64,000 bases of DNA from Chthonobacter rhizosphaerae (GTDB lineage Bacteria; Pseudomonadota; Alphaproteobacteria; Rhizobiales; Pleomorphomonadaceae), in the NCBI RefSeq assembly GCF_013839525.1, contig NZ_JACDIS010000005.1:1-64000 (forward strand), written 5' to 3'. The position numbers and the translations under genes are program-made. This document shows positions 61,981 through 64,000 of this stretch, piece after piece. Each line of letters starts with the position of its first letter. The first letter of the stretch is position 1. Below the pieces are notes generated by a model. That model made no database searches. It was not told the DNA's origin and saw only the letters and a program-made list of their open reading frames with translations.

Positions 61981-62169
61981 GGTCGGTATCAATCGATTTA
62001 GAGGGTAATGTGGATCCTGTGCTTCGTCGCCGCCTATCCGCGCGGCGCGTCGGCGGAGCCGCGCAGATCGCATGCGGGAACCCGCATCCGGAGGTGCGGC
62101 TCCCCGCCGCGATGGCGCATCGAACGCCGGGCAAAACGCGCGCGCCCGGCCCATAGTGGAGATTGCCTC

Positions 62170-63420
62170 GTGCCTGACCCGACCGCGCCTCCGAGGCTCG
62201 ACGACGCCGCCATGCTCCAGCATCTCGTCCGCATCTCCCAGGCCCTCGCCGGCCAGCTCGATTTCCAGTCCGCCATCCTGGCGGTGTCGCGGGAGGTGCG
62301 CGCGATCCTTGCCTTCGACCACATGGACATCTGCCTCCTGTCCAAGAACGGCGAGAGCCTGCTCGCCTACGAGGTGGGGCTGCACACGAGCTGGGGCAGC
62401 CCGACCGCCAATCCGACGCGCAACAGCCCGATCCGCTCGCTGCTGCGGGGCGAGGTGGCCGACATCGTGACGCCGGACGCCCAGTCGGACCCGCGCTTCC
62501 ATTTCGAGGGCGCCAACGACCAGCCGATCTTCGCGGCGCGCCTGAAGAGCCGGCTGCACGTGCCGCTGCGGGTGCACGGGGCGGTGATCGGCGCGCTCAG
62601 CGTCTCCAGCCACCAGATCGACGTCTACGGTCGAGCGGACGTGACGGCGGCCCAGCACGTGGCGGACCTCCTGGCGCCCTATTGCTTCGCCATCGGCAAG
62701 GCGGAGGAGGCCAAGGCCTCCGCCATCGTGGAGGCGGAGGCGCGGGCGCGCGAGGAGGGGCTGCGGCTCGGGGCGCTGCGGCTGACGGAGGCGCTGGAGC
62801 GCGAGCGCCAGCGGATCGGCATGGACCTGCACGACCAGGTGCTCGCCGACCTGACGCGCCTCCTCCACGCCATCGCGCGGCTGCGCGCGGAGCCGGCGGT
62901 GACGCCCGGGCAGCTGGACGGGATCGAGGCGGACATCCGGGCGGCCATGCGGGAGCTGCGGCGTATCATCGACGACGCCCGGCCGAACGTGCTGCAGCTG
63001 TTCGGCTTCGAGCACGCCGTGGAGGACCTCCTCGAGCGGGCGGCGCGGGGCAGCGCCGGGGCGCTCGTCGTGCGGCTGGAGAACACGGTCGGCGCCGCCA
63101 TGGACGACGCGCCGGAGCCGCTGAAGGTGGCGCTCTACCGCATCGTCCAGGAGGCGCTGAACAACGCGGCCGCCCACGCGGGGGCGGGCGAGATCGTGGT
63201 GCGGCTCGCCGCCGACGGGGAGCGCACGGTCATCTCCATCGCGGACGACGGCGTCGGGCTCGGCGGGCGGCGACCGCGCCGGCTGAGCGGCATCGCCAAC
63301 ATGAGGACCCGCGCCCAGCTGGTGGGCGCGGACTTCGCCATCGAGACGCCGCCGGACGGGCGCGGCACGCGCGTGACCATCGGGATCGCGCTGCCGGCCC
63401 GGGTCGAGGCGGCGCAGTAG
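62170..63420 (+). CDS. GAF-domain sensor histidine kinase (NarL-type, HisKA_3)
   Basis: A 416-residue cytoplasmic kinase with no membrane helix. A GAF domain spans about 20-175 (FDHMDICLLSKNGESLLAYE, LHVPLRVHGAVIGALSV). A coiled linker leads to the HisKA_3 dimerisation helix with phospho-accepting H221 in RIGMDLHDQVLADL, and a HATPase domain follows (ALNNAAAHAGAGE, DDGVGLGGRR). GTG 62170 with GGAG upstream is used. The response-regulator gene follows after 127 bases. It is divergent from the sugar importer, which the pair may regulate. Confidence 0.88.
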   Translation: MPDPTAPPRLDDAAMLQHLVRISQALAGQLDFQSAILAVSREVRAILAFDHMDICLLSKNGESLLAYEVGLHTSWGSPTANPTRNSPIRSLLRGEVADIVTPDAQSDPRFHFEGANDQPIFAARLKSRLHVPLRVHGAVIGALSVSSHQIDVYGRADVTAAQHVADLLAPYCFAIGKAEEAKASAIVEAEARAREEGLRLGALRLTEALERERQRIGMDLHDQVLADLTRLLHAIARLRAEPAVTPGQLDGIEADIRAAMRELRRIIDDARPNVLQLFGFEHAVEDLLERAARGSAGALVVRLENTVGAAMDDAPEPLKVALYRIVQEALNNAAAHAGAGEIVVRLAADGERTVISIADDGVGLGGRRPRRLSGIANMRTRAQLVGADFAIETPPDGRGTRVTIGIALPARVEAAQ

Positions 63421-63516
63421 GGAAGACCGCGCCGAGGCGGCACAGTCAGGACGATCGCGTCGAAGCGGCGTAGTAAGGATAGTCGCGCCGAAGCGGCATG
63501 GTAGGGACGATCGCGC
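63405..63516. repeat. Four 28-bp tandem repeats overlapping the kinase stop codon
   Basis: Units start at 63405, 63433, 63461 and 63489, each beginning CGAGGCGGC or CGAAGCGGC and ending CGCGC or CGCGT. The first unit contains the kinase's last codons and TAG stop; the others fill most of the gap to the response-regulator gene. They differ by 6 to 10 bases, so the array is not recent. Confidence 0.85.
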
Positions 63517-63547
63517 CGATATGGGCGCAGGGACGGGACAAGCGAAA

Positions 63548-64000
63548 ATGCAGGTTCTGATCGTCGAGGACGACCCGGTGCACCGCGCCTTCCTGCGCGA
63601 GGCGGTGGAGCGCGCCCTGCCGGAATGCGACGGGGTGATCGAGGCGGAGGACGGCCAGTCGGGCGAGAAGGCCGCGCGCGAGTATGCCCTCTCCAACGTG
63701 ATCATGGACCTGCAGATGCCGCACCGGACGGGGGTGGACGCCGCCCGGGCGATCTGGCGGGCGCGGCCGGACACCTCCATCCTGTTCTGGTCCAACTACG
63801 CGGACGAGGCCTATGTGCGCGGCGTCTCGCGCATCGTGCCGGAGGGCGCCGCCTACGGCTACCTGCTGAAGTCTGCCTCGGAGGACCGGCTGCGCCTGGC
63901 GCTGCGGTCGATCTTCCTGGAGAACCAGTGCGTCATCGACAAGGAGATCCGCGGCGTCCAGCAGAAGACGCAGGACCGCTCCTCCGGCATCACCGACGCG
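63548..64000 (+). CDS. NarL/LuxR-type response regulator, N-terminal part
   Basis: The first 151 residues are visible and the frame runs off the window. The receiver domain has the acidic pair in VLIVEDDPVH, the phospho-acceptor D54 in IMDLQMP, and the lysine in YLLKSA near 108. After residue 120 a linker begins; the expected LuxR-type HTH lies beyond the edge. It is the cognate partner of the HisKA_3 kinase immediately upstream. Confidence 0.85.
   Translation, partial: MQVLIVEDDPVHRAFLREAVERALPECDGVIEAEDGQSGEKAAREYALSNVIMDLQMPHRTGVDAARAIWRARPDTSILFWSNYADEAYVRGVSRIVPEGAAYGYLLKSASEDRLRLALRSIFLENQCVIDKEIRGVQQKTQDRSSGITDA

Noticed and set aside
63405..63516. A short CRISPR array
   Set aside because: The 28-bp units are directly adjacent without spacers.

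Overview
The window is GC-rich (roughly 70% by eye) and densely coded, with many ATGA/TGATG gene overlaps and little intergenic DNA. It looks like a chromosomal segment from an alphaproteobacterium, probably Hyphomicrobiales: the closest recognisable gene set is the Oligotropha/Bradyrhizobium-type aerobic CO dehydrogenase (cox) cluster, and there are many ABC importers, a DUF6894 protein and a possible EcfG-type promoter. The genus cannot be named from the sequence. Left part (1-5600): the end of a Gfo/Idh/MocA oxidoreductase, a RidA-like gene divergent from a TetR regulator with a palindromic operator, then a small AT-richer island (about 2003-5135). The island carries two excisionase-like HTH genes, two unknown genes and a tyrosine integrase broken by an in-frame amber codon. 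It ends in a 3' fragment of tRNA-Glu(CUC), which looks like an attachment site. The island's left edge coincides with the broken end of an alpha/beta-hydrolase remnant. 5607-16169: a two-subunit aconitase X, then coxC-M-S-L-D-E-F for a form I (AYRCSFR) CO dehydrogenase with an MHYT-LytTR regulator. Next comes a run of debris: a frameshifted coxG fused to fragments of pcaD, pcaH and pcaG. 16322-22705: an XRE-cupin regulator, a polyamine-type ABC importer, an FAD amine oxidase and a DUF861 cupin form a probable uptake and oxidation operon. 22726-29122 (minus strand): a sugar/glycerol-phosphate-type ABC importer with a Cys/Met-metabolism PLP enzyme and a FadR-type regulator. 29123-32897: small genes, including two disordered proteins, a Crp/Fnr regulator, a DUF6894 protein and a stand-alone receiver. 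33004-34677 is ilvD. 35078-55696 (minus strand) is the most unusual region. It holds a branched-chain-amino-acid-type importer whose second ATPase is fused to a Tm-1-like domain, a giant flotillin with 132-bp internal repeats, and two SRPBCC proteins. A second molybdenum hydroxylase follows, with its large subunit split over two genes and a proline-rich tail on the first half, then its own MoxR/VWA (CoxD/CoxE-like) pair. The array finishes with an amidohydrolase, an SMP-30 lactonase fused to an isochorismatase-like domain, and an SDR. Many junctions overlap, so it may be one pathway: import, Mo-dependent hydroxylation, then ring or lactone opening. The substrate is not evident. 55948-61865 (minus strand) is a ribose-type sugar ABC system with a second SMP-30 lactonase. 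A divergent GAF histidine kinase and a NarL-type response regulator close the window; the regulator is cut by the window edge. Intergenic regions hold dispersed palindromic repeats and three sets of tandem repeats.
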